From positions 40,337-104,336 of the forward strand of contig CAKZZD010000006.1 in NCBI GenBank assembly GCA_937886715.1: a DNA stretch of 64,000 bases, given 5' to 3'. This stretch comes from an uncultured Bacteroidales bacterium (GTDB lineage: Bacteria > Bacteroidota > Bacteroidia > Bacteroidales > P3). Positions 7,968 to 17,189 of this stretch are shown here, in pieces. The translations under genes were made by a program, and so were the position numbers. The notes below the pieces were generated by a model. The model worked only from the letters and a program-made list of their open reading frames with translations, had not been told where the DNA came from and made no database searches. The first letter of the stretch is position 1. Each line of letters starts with the position of its first letter.

Positions 7968-8678
7968 TTATTGTTTACTGACCAGAGTGCCCACCGGCTC
8001 GCCCTCCACCACACGGAGCAGGTTGCCAGGCTTGTTCATGTCGAACACGTAGATCGGCAGGTCGTTTTCTTCGCATAGCGCAAACGCTGTCAGGTCCATC
8101 ACCTTGAGTTTCTTGCCCATCGCCTCTGCAAACGACAAGTTGGCATATTTGGTGGCCGTAGGATCCTTCTCGGGGTCGGCCGTATATACACCGTCCACGC
8201 GAGTGCCCTTCAGAATGGCGTCGGCCTTGATCTCGATGGCACGCAGCGTCGAAGCCGTGTCGGTGGTGAAGAACGGGTTGCCCGTGCCGCCACCGATGAT
8301 GACCACCTTGCCCTCCTGCATGGCTCCGATGGCACGACGGCGGCTCATCTCCTTGCAGATGGGCTCGATAGCCAGACCCGAGAGCAACTCGGTGGCGATG
8401 CCCTGTTTCTCAAGCTCGGCCTGCAGCGCCATGCTGTTGATCAGCGTGGCCAGCATGCCCATATAGTCGCCCTGCACACGGTCCATGCCCTTGGCGGCGC
8501 CGCTCAGTCCACGATAGATATTACCGCCACCGATGACGATGGCCACCTCACAGCCCTTCTCCACCACCTGCTTCACATCGGCAGCATACTGGCTGAGCAT
8601 CTCGGGGCTGATGCCGTAACTTTGCGTTCCCATGAGCGATTCGCCGCTCAGTTTGAGCAATATGCGATTGTATTTCAT
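7968..8678 (-). CDS. pyrH: UMP kinase
   Basis: This 236-residue amino-acid-kinase-fold protein matches bacterial UMP kinase. It has the N-terminal KLSGESLMG phosphate loop, VIGGGNIYRG, DYMGMLATLINSMAL, the GTGNPFFTTDTAS nucleotide segment and KVMDLTAFALCEE. It phosphorylates UMP to UDP with ATP and feeds pyrimidine nucleotide and lipid/polysaccharide precursor supply. It is the first gene of pyrH-frr-birA. A near-consensus Bacteroidota promoter lies upstream at 8738-8745. Confidence 0.97.
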   Translation of the reverse strand: MKYNRILLKLSGESLMGTQSYGISPEMLSQYAADVKQVVEKGCEVAIVIGGGNIYRGLSGAAKGMDRVQGDYMGMLATLINSMALQAELEKQGIATELLSGLAIEPICKEMSRRRAIGAMQEGKVVIIGGGTGNPFFTTDTASTLRAIEIKADAILKGTRVDGVYTADPEKDPTATKYANLSFAEAMGKKLKVMDLTAFALCEENDLPIYVFDMNKPGNLLRVVEGEPVGTLVSKQ

Positions 8679-8737
8679 ATTCTTAATCCGTTAATTTATA
8701 GTCGTTTGAATCCTCCTCCGCATTCCCTTTCACACTA

Positions 8738-8768
8738 CGAAGATATAAAAATTAGTACAATCCGCCAA
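8738..8768 (-). promoter_or_regulatory. Probable pyrH promoter
   Basis: Read on the minus strand, TTGG (8765-8768), 19 bases, then TATCTTCG (8738-8745). This is one mismatch in the -7 box and one in the -33 box relative to TTTG-N19-TAnnTTTG. It lies about 60 bases before the pyrH start. Confidence 0.5.
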
Positions 8769-8793
8769 AAAAAATTGCACATCCCCACGCAAC

Positions 8794-8887
8794 AGCCTGT
8801 CTTCCACCTATCAACACCTACCCCGCTCCAACCCAACTCCTACCATAGTAGGAGTTGGGTAGGAGTTGGTAAGGAGAAGATACGGAG
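8794..8887 (+). repeat. Dispersed palindromic intergenic repeat, copy 1
   Basis: The core is a perfect 13-base inverted repeat, ACCCAACTCCTAC (8831-8843) and GTAGGAGTTGGGT (8848-8860), around the loop CATA. A left flank (AGCCTGT...CCACCTATCAAC) and right flank (TAAGGAGAAGATACGGAG) are shared with the copy at 29683. It sits in the 318-base spacer between comF and pyrH. The rest of that spacer (8888-8996) shows no gene. Confidence 0.8.
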
Positions 8888-8996
8888 AAACAGCGTTTTA
8901 CAGCCGACGGAAAAAGTGGCAGAATTGCGACTGGGGAAAGGCCACGAAGGGGCTGCAAACAGAGGACAAAACTATCCTGGAAAAGGCCGGAATGGG

Positions 8997-9686
8997 CTAC
9001 ATGCCGGCGATAGTGAGGGTGGCGACGCTGATGCTGATGCCTGGCACCGAGGACAATGCGTCGCAACAGGCACGGATGGTGGCACCTGTGGTGAGGACAT
9101 CGTCGACGAGAAGCACATGGCGACCCTCAAGAGCGTCGGGGCGCGTCACGCGGAAGGCTCCGTTGACATTGTCGCGGCGCTGCTGCACATGCTGGAGGCT
9201 CTGTTTGCGGGTGTAGCGCGAACGGCGGAACGATGTGGTGTCGACGGGCCGGGGAAAGACGGCCGCGATACCCTGGCAGAGGAGCTGGCTCTGGTTGTAG
9301 CCGCGGCGCAAGCGGCGGAGGGGGTGGAGCGGCACGGGCAACAGAAGGTCGACATCGTCGAAGCGGGCGGACTGAAGCAGGTCGAGCCCCATCTGCCGGC
9401 CCATCATGAGGCAGAGCTCGCTGTTGCCGTGGAACTTCATGGAGTGGACGATGTGCTGGACGATGTCGCCATGCCCGTAGTGGAGAAGCGCTGTGGCGCC
9501 ACGGAGATGAGGGATGCCCATCAGCAAGGCTTCGGCGGGGTTGGTGTCGAGCCGGCTGAATCCGGTATATGACAACTGGTTGAGACAATGGAGACATAGT
9601 TGCCGCTCGTTGCCGACAAGCACCTCGCCGCAGCCGACGCAGACGGTGGGGAATAGCGCATTGAGGATGGTGTCGAAGAGCCTCAT
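8997..9686 (-). CDS. comF: ComF-family phosphoribosyltransferase-like protein
   Basis: This 229-residue protein opens with a zinc-ribbon-like set of cysteines (CVGCGEVL... then CLHC) and ends with the PRPP-binding loop VLLVDDVLTTGAT. A middle PVPLHPLRRLRRGYNQS segment is typical of ComF/GntX proteins. In naturally transformable bacteria ComF helps handle incoming single-stranded DNA; in many others its role is unclear. I chose the ATG at 9686, five bases after the queA stop, because upstream in-frame sequence is Arg/Pro-rich read-through of queA. Coupled to queA-pssA. Confidence 0.88.
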   Translation of the reverse strand: MRLFDTILNALFPTVCVGCGEVLVGNERQLCLHCLNQLSYTGFSRLDTNPAEALLMGIPHLRGATALLHYGHGDIVQHIVHSMKFHGNSELCLMMGRQMGLDLLQSARFDDVDLLLPVPLHPLRRLRRGYNQSQLLCQGIAAVFPRPVDTTSFRRSRYTRKQSLQHVQQRRDNVNGAFRVTRPDALEGRHVLLVDDVLTTGATIRACCDALSSVPGISISVATLTIAGM

Positions 9687-9691
9687 GGCAA

Positions 9692-10903
9692 TCAGGGCAG
9701 GAAGAGGCAGCTGTCGCCGTAGCTGAGGAAGCGGAAACCGTGGTCGAGGGCGAAGCGGTAGCATTCGCGCCAGCGGTCGCCGATCATGGCCGACACGAGG
9801 AGCAGGAGGGTGCTCTTGGGCTGGTGGAAGTTGGTGACCAGGCCCTGGACGACACGATAGGTGTAGCCGGGGGCTATCATCAGGCGCGTGTCGCCGTCGA
9901 GATGGTCAATGTCGCGACGCTGCATCCATTCGAGCACATGGGCGAGAGCTTCGTGGCCGGTGAGCCGGGTGTCGGACTGGTAGGGCTCCCATTGGTCGAC
10001 ATGCATGGCGTCGAGATCGGGATTGGCATGCAGCTGTACGCCAAACCAATAGAGCGATTCGAGGGTGCGGACGCTGGTGGTGCCGACGGCGATGAGACGA
10101 CGGTCGGGGTGGGCCAGGATGTGGCTTATGTTGTCGAACGACACCTGTACCTTTTCGACGTGCATCTCGTGCTGGCCGATGGTGGGGGTGCTGACCGGCT
10201 TGAAGGTGCCGGCGCCGACATGGAGGGTGAGATATTCGGTGGGGATGCCGCGGTGTGCGAGACGGTCGAAGACCTGCGGGGTGAAATGCAGGCCTGCGGT
10301 AGGCGCGGCCACGGAGCCCTCGTGTTCGGCATAGACGGTCTGGTAGCGATCGGCATCAGACTGTTCCGCCTCGCGGCCGAGGTAGGGCGGCAGGGGGATG
10401 ACTCCGGCACGGTCGATGATTTCGGCGAAGCTGAACCCGCCTGTCCATTCAAAGTCGATGATCCAGGCGTTGCCGACGGCCTGTTGGCGTGTGGCTGTGA
10501 GGGTGACCGCCTGTCCGTCGATGTCGACGATGCGCTCCAAGGAGCCTGATTTCCACTTTTTGTTGTTGCCGACGAAGCAGTTCCAGGTGCAATGCTCGCG
10601 TTGCTCGAAGGATTGCGCCACAGGCATCTGATAGGGCTCGAGGCAGAACACTTCGATGGTGGAGCCGGTGGGCTTGCGGAAGAAAAGGCGCGCATGGATG
10701 ACCTTGGTGTTATTGAACACCAGAAGGGAATTTTGCGGAAGGAGGTCGGGGATCTCGTAGAAACGGTGTTCCCCTATGGTGCCGCCGATGAGTGTCAGCA
10801 GCTTGGAATGGTCGCGCTGGTCGACAGGGAAACGGGCGACGCGGTCGTCGGGGAGAGGATAGTCATAGTCGGCTATGGCTATGTTTTTCAGCTCATCAAG
10901 CAT
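9692..10903 (-). CDS. queA: tRNA preQ1(34) S-adenosylmethionine ribosyltransferase-isomerase
   Basis: This 403-residue protein matches QueA. Visible blocks are YDYPLPDDRVARFP near the start, DHSKLL, NNTKVIHARLFFRKPTG, the AAPTAGLHFTP signature, LHVGAGTFKPV, and the C-terminal MIAPGYTYRVVQGLVTNFHQPKSTLL. It moves the ribosyl part of SAM onto preQ1 in tRNA to make epoxyqueuosine. I took the ATG at 10903; upstream in-frame residues are shadow of pssA. It overlaps pssA by 8 bases, indicating coupled translation. The Bacteroidota form is somewhat longer than E. coli QueA because of an insertion after the FCLEPYQMP segment. Confidence 0.95.
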   Translation of the reverse strand: MLDELKNIAIADYDYPLPDDRVARFPVDQRDHSKLLTLIGGTIGEHRFYEIPDLLPQNSLLVFNNTKVIHARLFFRKPTGSTIEVFCLEPYQMPVAQSFEQREHCTWNCFVGNNKKWKSGSLERIVDIDGQAVTLTATRQQAVGNAWIIDFEWTGGFSFAEIIDRAGVIPLPPYLGREAEQSDADRYQTVYAEHEGSVAAPTAGLHFTPQVFDRLAHRGIPTEYLTLHVGAGTFKPVSTPTIGQHEMHVEKVQVSFDNISHILAHPDRRLIAVGTTSVRTLESLYWFGVQLHANPDLDAMHVDQWEPYQSDTRLTGHEALAHVLEWMQRRDIDHLDGDTRLMIAPGYTYRVVQGLVTNFHQPKSTLLLLVSAMIGDRWRECYRFALDHGFRFLSYGDSCLFLP

Positions 10904-11609
10904 GTTGTCGGTTGCGGGTAAGGAAGGAGAAGAGGATGTACCACAGGATGATGATCGAGATGGCGAACCAATGCCGTGTGAGGGCGATGATGAGGGCACA
11001 TCCGATGAGGAAAATATAGGGGATGCTGTTGGTGCGCCAGGTGAGGTCTTTGAAGTTGAACTTCAAGGAGAACATGGGCAGCTCGCTGACCATGAGGATG
11101 TCGGTCAGGAGCGACACGGCGATGACGGCGACGACAAACCATGACTGGTGGGCGATGGGGTCGAAGGTGGCGGTGCCCAAGCTGAGGGCGAGGCCCACCC
11201 AGATGAGGGCGTTGGACGGCACGGGGAGCCCCAGGAAGGAGTGGCTCTGGCGCGTGTCGAGGTTGAATTTGGCCAATCGGTAGGCGGCAAAGAGGGGTAT
11301 GAGAAGAGCCACCAGCGCAATCCATTGGAAGGCAGAGCCAGCAGGGGCGCATTGCTGTATCATCTTGAAGACGATGAATCCGGGAGCCACGCCCGATGTG
11401 ACCACGTCGGCCAGCGAGTCGAGTTCCTTGCCTATCGGTGAGGAGACGCCCAGCAGGCGGGCGGTCATGCCGTCGAAGAAGTCGAGCAGGATGCCCAAGC
11501 AGATGAGGAGTGCGGCGAGGTGCAGGCGGTCGTTGGCGGCACAATAGGCGGCGAGCACCCCACATAGCAGGTTGCCCAGGGTGATAAGGTTGGGGATTTG
11601 CTTTTTCAT
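10896..11609 (-). CDS. pssA: CDP-diacylglycerol--serine O-phosphatidyltransferase
   Basis: This 237-residue membrane enzyme contains the CDP-alcohol phosphotransferase signature DG-x2-AR-x8-G-x3-D-x3-D. Here it reads from DGMTAR near residue 46 through GKELDSLAD. About seven hydrophobic helices follow. It makes phosphatidylserine from CDP-diacylglycerol and serine, the precursor of phosphatidylethanolamine. The start directly abuts the stop of the upstream lipoprotein gene (11610), and the stop overlaps queA, so the genes should be co-transcribed. The length fits the Gram-positive/Bacteroidota type II family. Confidence 0.93.
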   Translation of the reverse strand: MKKQIPNLITLGNLLCGVLAAYCAANDRLHLAALLICLGILLDFFDGMTARLLGVSSPIGKELDSLADVVTSGVAPGFIVFKMIQQCAPAGSAFQWIALVALLIPLFAAYRLAKFNLDTRQSHSFLGLPVPSNALIWVGLALSLGTATFDPIAHQSWFVVAVIAVSLLTDILMVSELPMFSLKFNFKDLTWRTNSIPYIFLIGCALIIALTRHWFAISIIILWYILFSFLTRNRQHA

Positions 11610-13436
11610 TTAGTAGAGCTTCACTATCATCAGGAACTCTTCATCGTCCCAATACTCGCGGAACTCGGTGTCGACAGCGGCTTTTTTCTTGTACTCGTAG
11701 TTCTCGTCGATGGAAGCTTTGAGGTTCTTGAGGGTGTTGGTACGGTCACCCAGACGGGCATAGGCGATGGCCCGGAGATAGTTGACGTCGCAGTTCTGGT
11801 CGAGGCAGCAGTCGAGTGTGCGGATGGCGGTGCCGGTTTCCTCGTTCATGAGCTGGGCAAAGGCCAGGTTGTAGGTGCAGGGGCTGTCCTTGAGGGCTTT
11901 CTGGGCCTCGTCGTAGTTGCCTCGCTTGAGGTTAAGGATGGGGATATTGGCATCGGCATCGCTGCTGCCCTGGCGCTTGGCCTCCTCGAAGTAGTAGTTG
12001 GCCAAAGCGTAGTCTTTCTGCGCGAGACAGAGCAGACCGGTGTTGTTGAGCACGTCGGGGTTGTGGGGATTGAGGTCGCGCGCCACGTTGAGGTAACGCT
12101 CAGCCTCGTCGTAGTCGCCAAGATAGAAGGCCACAGCACCGGCATTGTTCCAAGCAGCCCATTCCTGGGAATGGTTCTCGGTGGCCCACTTGTAGTATTT
12201 CATCTTGGTGTCGTAGTTGTAGTTGATGTAGGCGGTGTACATCAGCTCGTCGAACGAGAGTTTGGCAGGATTGATGGAGGCGATCTTGGCCAACTCGGCG
12301 TCGGTCTTGCGGGCCTCGGAATAGTAGAGGGCGATCTGGGCGCGGCGGAGGCTGGGGAAAATCTCGTCTTTGAGTTCGGTGTAGACCTCGGCCATATTGC
12401 GGATCATCTGCTCGCGCTTGACGACGTTCTGCTGGGTTTCGACAATGTTGATGATGGCGTGTTTGTCCTGAATTTCGGAGTCTTCCATCATGACCACGAA
12501 GTGTACCCAGTCTTCACCGGCAGCGCGGGTGCTGATGACAAGCTGTTTGAGTTGCTGATATTTGTAGTACTCGACATCCTGAGGTTTGATTTTGGCGCGG
12601 CGGGCCATGGTGGTCAACACCTCGTCGAGGATACGGTTCAACTGGGCGGTGGCCACATCGGCACGGTTCTTCGACACACCAATATTGTTGGTTTCTTCAC
12701 CTTCGGGCGAAGCCCAACCGGTGATGCTGATCTGTTTGGGCAGGCCGTTTTCAAGCATGATGCGCTTGAGGTTTTCGACAGAGTTGTAGGCGTCGAACTT
12801 CTGGTTCATCGAGAAGTCCCAATTGAGGTCCGAAGTGCCGTTGAGGAAGTAGATGTCGGCTGTTTCGACATAGCCCTGCTTCTTGTTGTAGTTGATCGGG
12901 GAGATGGAGATATTGCCCTTGATGTCGACCCACGACGAGGTGTTGTTGACGCCGTCGGAGAGGAGCACCGTGCTGAATTCGACACCCTTATCATCGCGGA
13001 TCACATCCTCGGCGAAACGGGCGTCCTCGTCGGTGGCCTTGGCGCGGTAGCCAATGGGAGTCAACGTGACGCGGCCTGTTTCCATGCCGGGCATGAAGTC
13101 GAACATGTCGCTGTAGGTGAAGCGGCCGCCATTGGCATAGCTGATGGTGGTGCCGTCGCCGGCCACACGCTCGCCCTTAAGGGTGATAGGCTCCAGGGGA
13201 ATATCGCCACCTTCCCATGTGAACACGGGCTGGATGAACATCGCGCAATGTTTGTTGAAATATTTTTCAGGCACCTGGCCGATAAACTTGACAACCACTT
13301 TCTCGTCCATCGTCTCGACAGGATTGGGATTGGCCTGATATCTCACTTTGCCACTGTTGGCTTTCATCTTCGATAGGCCATTGCAGCCGGTCAACAATAC
13401 CGAAATCAGAATAATGGCAAAAAGGTTTCTCTTCAT
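11610..13436 (-). CDS. TPR/OmpA-like outer-membrane-associated lipoprotein
   Basis: This 608-residue protein begins with a lipoprotein signal (ILISVLLTGC, Cys18 predicted lipidated). The first 230 residues are beta-rich. Residues about 240-300 (ISITGWASPEGEETNNIGVSKNRADV) look like an OmpA/MotB peptidoglycan-binding segment. The second half is helical, with tetratricopeptide-type repeats (AAWNNAGAVAFYLGDYDEAERYL, NPDVLNNTGLLCLAQKDYALANYYFEEA). It probably anchors between outer membrane and peptidoglycan and binds partner proteins. Such proteins are common in Bacteroidales and are uncharacterised. A good -7 box lies at 13525-13532. It is followed without gap by pssA. Confidence 0.72.
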   Translation of the reverse strand: MKRNLFAIILISVLLTGCNGLSKMKANSGKVRYQANPNPVETMDEKVVVKFIGQVPEKYFNKHCAMFIQPVFTWEGGDIPLEPITLKGERVAGDGTTISYANGGRFTYSDMFDFMPGMETGRVTLTPIGYRAKATDEDARFAEDVIRDDKGVEFSTVLLSDGVNNTSSWVDIKGNISISPINYNKKQGYVETADIYFLNGTSDLNWDFSMNQKFDAYNSVENLKRIMLENGLPKQISITGWASPEGEETNNIGVSKNRADVATAQLNRILDEVLTTMARRAKIKPQDVEYYKYQQLKQLVISTRAAGEDWVHFVVMMEDSEIQDKHAIINIVETQQNVVKREQMIRNMAEVYTELKDEIFPSLRRAQIALYYSEARKTDAELAKIASINPAKLSFDELMYTAYINYNYDTKMKYYKWATENHSQEWAAWNNAGAVAFYLGDYDEAERYLNVARDLNPHNPDVLNNTGLLCLAQKDYALANYYFEEAKRQGSSDADANIPILNLKRGNYDEAQKALKDSPCTYNLAFAQLMNEETGTAIRTLDCCLDQNCDVNYLRAIAYARLGDRTNTLKNLKASIDENYEYKKKAAVDTEFREYWDDEEFLMIVKLY

Positions 13437-13524
13437 ACTTATTATGTATTATCTTTATTTATTCGCACAGAACCAAGCATTTACAGCCGCTATCGCGGCC
13501 TTGATGCCTGCATTGTTTAACTTG

Positions 13525-13532
13525 CAAATATA
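13525..13532 (-). promoter_or_regulatory. -7 promoter box of the TPR/OmpA-like lipoprotein gene
   Basis: TATATTTG on the minus strand, 88 bases upstream of the start, preceded by an AT-rich tract. No clear TTTG at the -33 position. It leaves an 80-90 base leader. Confidence 0.6.
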
Positions 13533-13592
13533 GACATTTTTTTTTGAATACAGAAAAAAATCTATCTCCTGCAGAAAAAACGCGCCACTAAA

Positions 13593-16388
13593 CTACCAGT
13601 TGCTCTCCACCTTGACTGGACAGAAAGCTTTGGCAGCACAATACTTACACGCATTAGCAGAAGGCGTGGCGGCGAAGGGGGCATCGGGATCCAGCATGCC
13701 ATGTATGATGTCGCCCACCTCGGTTTCAAATGCGTCCAAAGCATTGCCATCCAACACTTCGCTGCCATTCCAGAGCGCCGGCATGAGATCCGATTTGAGA
13801 TACCGTAGAGGATAGATTGCTGCCTTCAGGCTTTCGCTCGACTGGGTGCGATAGTAGACCAACGCATAGGTCATCAGCTGGAAGAGCTTGTCGGGGAGTT
13901 TCCCTTTGTCGTTTTTCAAGCTTTGGGGAGGCACAGCTCCGGTCTTGTAGTCTATTACCCTGACCATTCCATCGTAGCGGTCGATGCGGTCGGGTCTTCC
14001 GGTGAGGTTCACCTCCTGCCCTTCCTCAGTGGTGAACATCAGATAGGGTTTGCTGTCCTCGGGCTCGACCGATATGATTTCAATAGCGTGCCCCGCCTCA
14101 ATCTCTTTTATTTCCTTGGCCAGCATCGATTTCAGCTGCGTCAGCACGATCGAGTACGCCAAGCGGTTGCGCCCATCGGGAGTGCGCCCGTTTTTGAATT
14201 CCTCGTCAAACGCCTTGTTGAGCGTCTCTTCAACCCGATCAAGACACCCCTTCAGGTAGCCGGCCTCGACTGGCCCTTTCCCCACACAGGGTTCATAGAT
14301 GTGCTGCAACACCTTGTGAACCAGGTTGCCTATTTCCGAAGCATCCATCTCATCTTCGGCGATATCATCCTCACGGACTTTCAGCACACGCTCGTAGTAG
14401 AACTTCCTCGGGCAGGCATTATAGTCGTTCAAGGCACTGGGGCTGAATCCTTTCAAGGCCATTTTATACAGCTGTTCCATCGCCTTGGGAGTCTTCTGCC
14501 CTTCTTCGACAGCACCATTTGTCAAGCGGCAATTGGTGTCGACAACCGTATGGTCGACGGTCACCTTGCCACGGAAACGCTCGTCGCATGCCAACTCCAG
14601 CTGCACCTGCCGCACATAGCGGCTGGGGTCGCCCTTGCCCATGGCCGTGGACTCGGACGAATAGATCAGGTACACCTCCTCAGCCCTCTGGATGAGACGA
14701 TAGAAGTGGTAGGCGAAGACGCTGTCGCGCTCTTCATAGGTAGGCAAGCCGAAATGTCGCTTGATGTCGTAGGGTATAATGGTGCTGTCGGTACGACCGG
14801 CAGGCAACACCCCCTCGTTGGCGGAGAGAAGAATCACCCGCTTGAAGTCCAGGTTTCTGGTTTCCAGCATTCCCAACACCTGAAGACCCGTCAATGGTTC
14901 GCCATATAGCGTAATCGAATAGCGACGCGACAGGCGCCCATAAATACGTTCCAACGCATTGGGTTCGATACAAGAATACTCCTCCTGCAGGGCGCGCAGA
15001 TGCCCCACTATCTCGAGCAAGGCTCCCAGGGCTTGTCGCTCTTTCATATTGTTCTCCAACGTGCCGCTCGAGAGGAGCATCTCACTTGTCCGCTCAACGA
15101 TGTCGAAAATGCCGTTCACATCGGGTTGTTCGTCGGGGAAAAGGAACGAGAGGTCTGTGCTGCCAGTCAGCATGGCGACGTCGTCGGCATGAAACCTGTA
15201 TAGCTTGTTCTTGGAAACATGGCGGTTGGCATCCTTGCGGATGTTGTCGTTGCCTATCAGCCGTGCCATCAACCTGTGGGACAGCAATTCAACCACTTCA
15301 CGGAAATAGTAGCCCCTGTCGTTATGCTGGCGATACAACGCCAGCAAGCGCAACATCAGCAGATGTACATTGCTGTCGGAATAGGCATAGCCCATCGACA
15401 CATTGACCGGTACGTTCGGAAGCGAATTGAGCGTCGGCATCAGCAGGCCTTCGTCGGCCAGCACCACCGCTGTGGCATTGTTGTCGGTCAGCCATCCGGG
15501 GTTCTCCTCCAGCAGCTGCCCCGCATATTTGCATTGTAACACGTCCTCAGGGCACTCCACGATATGCACCTTCCTTTCATTCAGCATTCCAAAGCAAGAC
15601 TCGGCAGGCGGGACAAGCTCTGGAAAGCGTTTGTGATGCTCGCGGAGGAATAGGCCAGCCTCGTTACGCTTGTCGTCGTAATAGTAGGCATCACCGTCGG
15701 TGAGCAAAGTGCCTTTCCCCTCCATATGGTATTGGCCAATAATGCGCAACTCACATTCCGACAATGCATTGAAACCGACAAAATAGACATGCCGGTAGGG
15801 GCAACGACCCACTATGTCCTCAATCTCGTCCGCCACCTTGCGGTATGCCATGCCGGAATAGGCACGCCCTTTCGCAAGGAGCCGCTGGCGGAATTGGGAG
15901 TAATAGTCGTATAACGAATGGTAGAATTGGATGTAATCACGCTGGAAATCAGTCATTCCTGGGCGCTCCACATTCCACAGCTCAATCTCCTTCACCCCGC
16001 TCAAATTGACGAACAGATTCCTGGCATCGATGCAATAGCGGTCCACCTCGGAGAAATCGCTGAGCATCATATCGCCGAACGAGATGAAATCCTCGAAGCG
16101 CTGATACTTGCGGTCGGGTCCGCCAATTTCGACATGCACCTGATAGAGCTCGAAGAGCAGGAACTCGTTTCTGACGATCTCCAAGCCTCCCAGTTCGCCG
16201 ACCATATCGTCGATAGTGACCATGTGCGGCAGGAAAAAGGCAGTACCGGACTGGGCAGAAAGCAGTTCAAACTCACGCTGAAGGAACCTCGCCGAGCGGT
16301 GGTTGTTGAACACCACCAAACCCTGCGCGATGTCGGGCCCCAGGTCGTCGACAATGCGACGCGCTACTTTTTGAAGGAATCGATCCAT
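13593..16388 (-). CDS. AddB-like PD-(D/E)XK nuclease/inactivated-helicase protein
   Basis: This 931-residue protein resembles the AddB/RexB type of exonuclease V subunit. The first two thirds are helicase-like without an obvious intact Walker A motif. The C-terminal third is a RecB-family nuclease with GNLVHKVLQHIYE, LTGRPDRIDRYDG and RVIDYKTG (catalytic Asp and Lys). Cysteines in YNACPRKF and in the tail (Cys914, Cys917, Cys923) match the four-cysteine Fe-S staple of AddB nuclease domains. The role would be resection of double-strand breaks and degradation of foreign ends. No AddA-like partner helicase is in the window. It overlaps the upstream nucleotidyltransferase gene by 25 bases. Confidence 0.82.
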   Translation of the reverse strand: MDRFLQKVARRIVDDLGPDIAQGLVVFNNHRSARFLQREFELLSAQSGTAFFLPHMVTIDDMVGELGGLEIVRNEFLLFELYQVHVEIGGPDRKYQRFEDFISFGDMMLSDFSEVDRYCIDARNLFVNLSGVKEIELWNVERPGMTDFQRDYIQFYHSLYDYYSQFRQRLLAKGRAYSGMAYRKVADEIEDIVGRCPYRHVYFVGFNALSECELRIIGQYHMEGKGTLLTDGDAYYYDDKRNEAGLFLREHHKRFPELVPPAESCFGMLNERKVHIVECPEDVLQCKYAGQLLEENPGWLTDNNATAVVLADEGLLMPTLNSLPNVPVNVSMGYAYSDSNVHLLMLRLLALYRQHNDRGYYFREVVELLSHRLMARLIGNDNIRKDANRHVSKNKLYRFHADDVAMLTGSTDLSFLFPDEQPDVNGIFDIVERTSEMLLSSGTLENNMKERQALGALLEIVGHLRALQEEYSCIEPNALERIYGRLSRRYSITLYGEPLTGLQVLGMLETRNLDFKRVILLSANEGVLPAGRTDSTIIPYDIKRHFGLPTYEERDSVFAYHFYRLIQRAEEVYLIYSSESTAMGKGDPSRYVRQVQLELACDERFRGKVTVDHTVVDTNCRLTNGAVEEGQKTPKAMEQLYKMALKGFSPSALNDYNACPRKFYYERVLKVREDDIAEDEMDASEIGNLVHKVLQHIYEPCVGKGPVEAGYLKGCLDRVEETLNKAFDEEFKNGRTPDGRNRLAYSIVLTQLKSMLAKEIKEIEAGHAIEIISVEPEDSKPYLMFTTEEGQEVNLTGRPDRIDRYDGMVRVIDYKTGAVPPQSLKNDKGKLPDKLFQLMTYALVYYRTQSSESLKAAIYPLRYLKSDLMPALWNGSEVLDGNALDAFETEVGDIIHGMLDPDAPFAATPSANACKYCAAKAFCPVKVESNW

Positions 16389-17071
16389 AGTCGTGCTTTT
16401 TCTAATGTGTCAGGTTTTCCCACATCGAACCAATGCTCGGCGGAATGGACATAGGCGCCGATACGGTTCGCTGGCGAAAGTGCTATGTATACGGGAATGA
16501 TCGGGAAAGGATCGTCGCGGTGAGGAAGCAAGGAGAAGAGATGCGGGTCAACCATCGACACCCCACTGAACGCCAAGGTCATAGCACCACTGGGCTCTTC
16601 CACCTCGCCTTTGCGGCCAAGGAGCAGACCTTCAGCGGAAAAGACAAGTTCACGCTTGGTGTCGCGCCGGCTGACGCAGAGGGTCACCAGGTTGCCTGAA
16701 TGGCGATGGGCCTCTTCAAGGGCATGAAGATCGATGTCCGACACGACGTCGACATTATGCACAAGCACGGGCCCGGTGCCGGAAAACAGCGGCGCAGCAT
16801 GCCGCAAGGCTCCGCCCGTGTCGAGCAGAAGCTGCCGCTCGTCGGAGATGACGATCGGGCACTTCCATTGCCGGTCACGGACAAACAGTTCAACCATGTC
16901 GGCGAAATGGTGCACGTTGACCACGATACGATCCACACCGGCATCCTCGAGCTTGTGGATGGTGCGCTCGAGCAGCGTTTGGCCACATAGTTCGACAAGT
17001 GCCTTGGGGCGAGAGTCGGTCAGCGGACGTAGGCGCGTGCCCAACCCCGCCGCAAGAATGAATCCTTCCAT
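16364..17071 (-). CDS. Sugar-phosphate nucleotidyltransferase (MurU/GMPP-like)
   Basis: This 235-residue protein has the nucleotidyltransferase signature GFILAAGLGTRLRPLTDSRP followed by KALVELCG. VHNVDVVSDIDL carries the metal-binding Asp, and SGVSMVDPHLFSLLP lies further on. It joins a sugar 1-phosphate to UTP or GTP to give an NDP-sugar. Short length without a hexapeptide-repeat domain resembles MurNAc-1-phosphate uridylyltransferase or mannose-1-phosphate guanylyltransferase; the sugar cannot be decided. I took the ATG at 17071 directly before the catalytic loop. The AddB-like gene overlaps its end. Confidence 0.82.
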   Translation of the reverse strand: MEGFILAAGLGTRLRPLTDSRPKALVELCGQTLLERTIHKLEDAGVDRIVVNVHHFADMVELFVRDRQWKCPIVISDERQLLLDTGGALRHAAPLFSGTGPVLVHNVDVVSDIDLHALEEAHRHSGNLVTLCVSRRDTKRELVFSAEGLLLGRKGEVEEPSGAMTLAFSGVSMVDPHLFSLLPHRDDPFPIIPVYIALSPANRIGAYVHSAEHWFDVGKPDTLEKARLWIDSFKK

Positions 17072-17189
17072 ATTGATATAACGCCGCAAAGGCCAATTTA
17101 GTATACAGAAATGACAAAGCGCATAGAATCAGCATATTGCGGAGAAAAATAGGCAAAACGGAGCCAGAAGGCATCTCCACCAATGCAAA

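Noticed and set aside
11598..13376. A 592-residue plus-strand open frame
   Set aside because: It is antisense to the TPR/OmpA-like lipoprotein; composition is Val/Gly/Leu-rich shadow and the reverse gene has a lipobox and TPRs.
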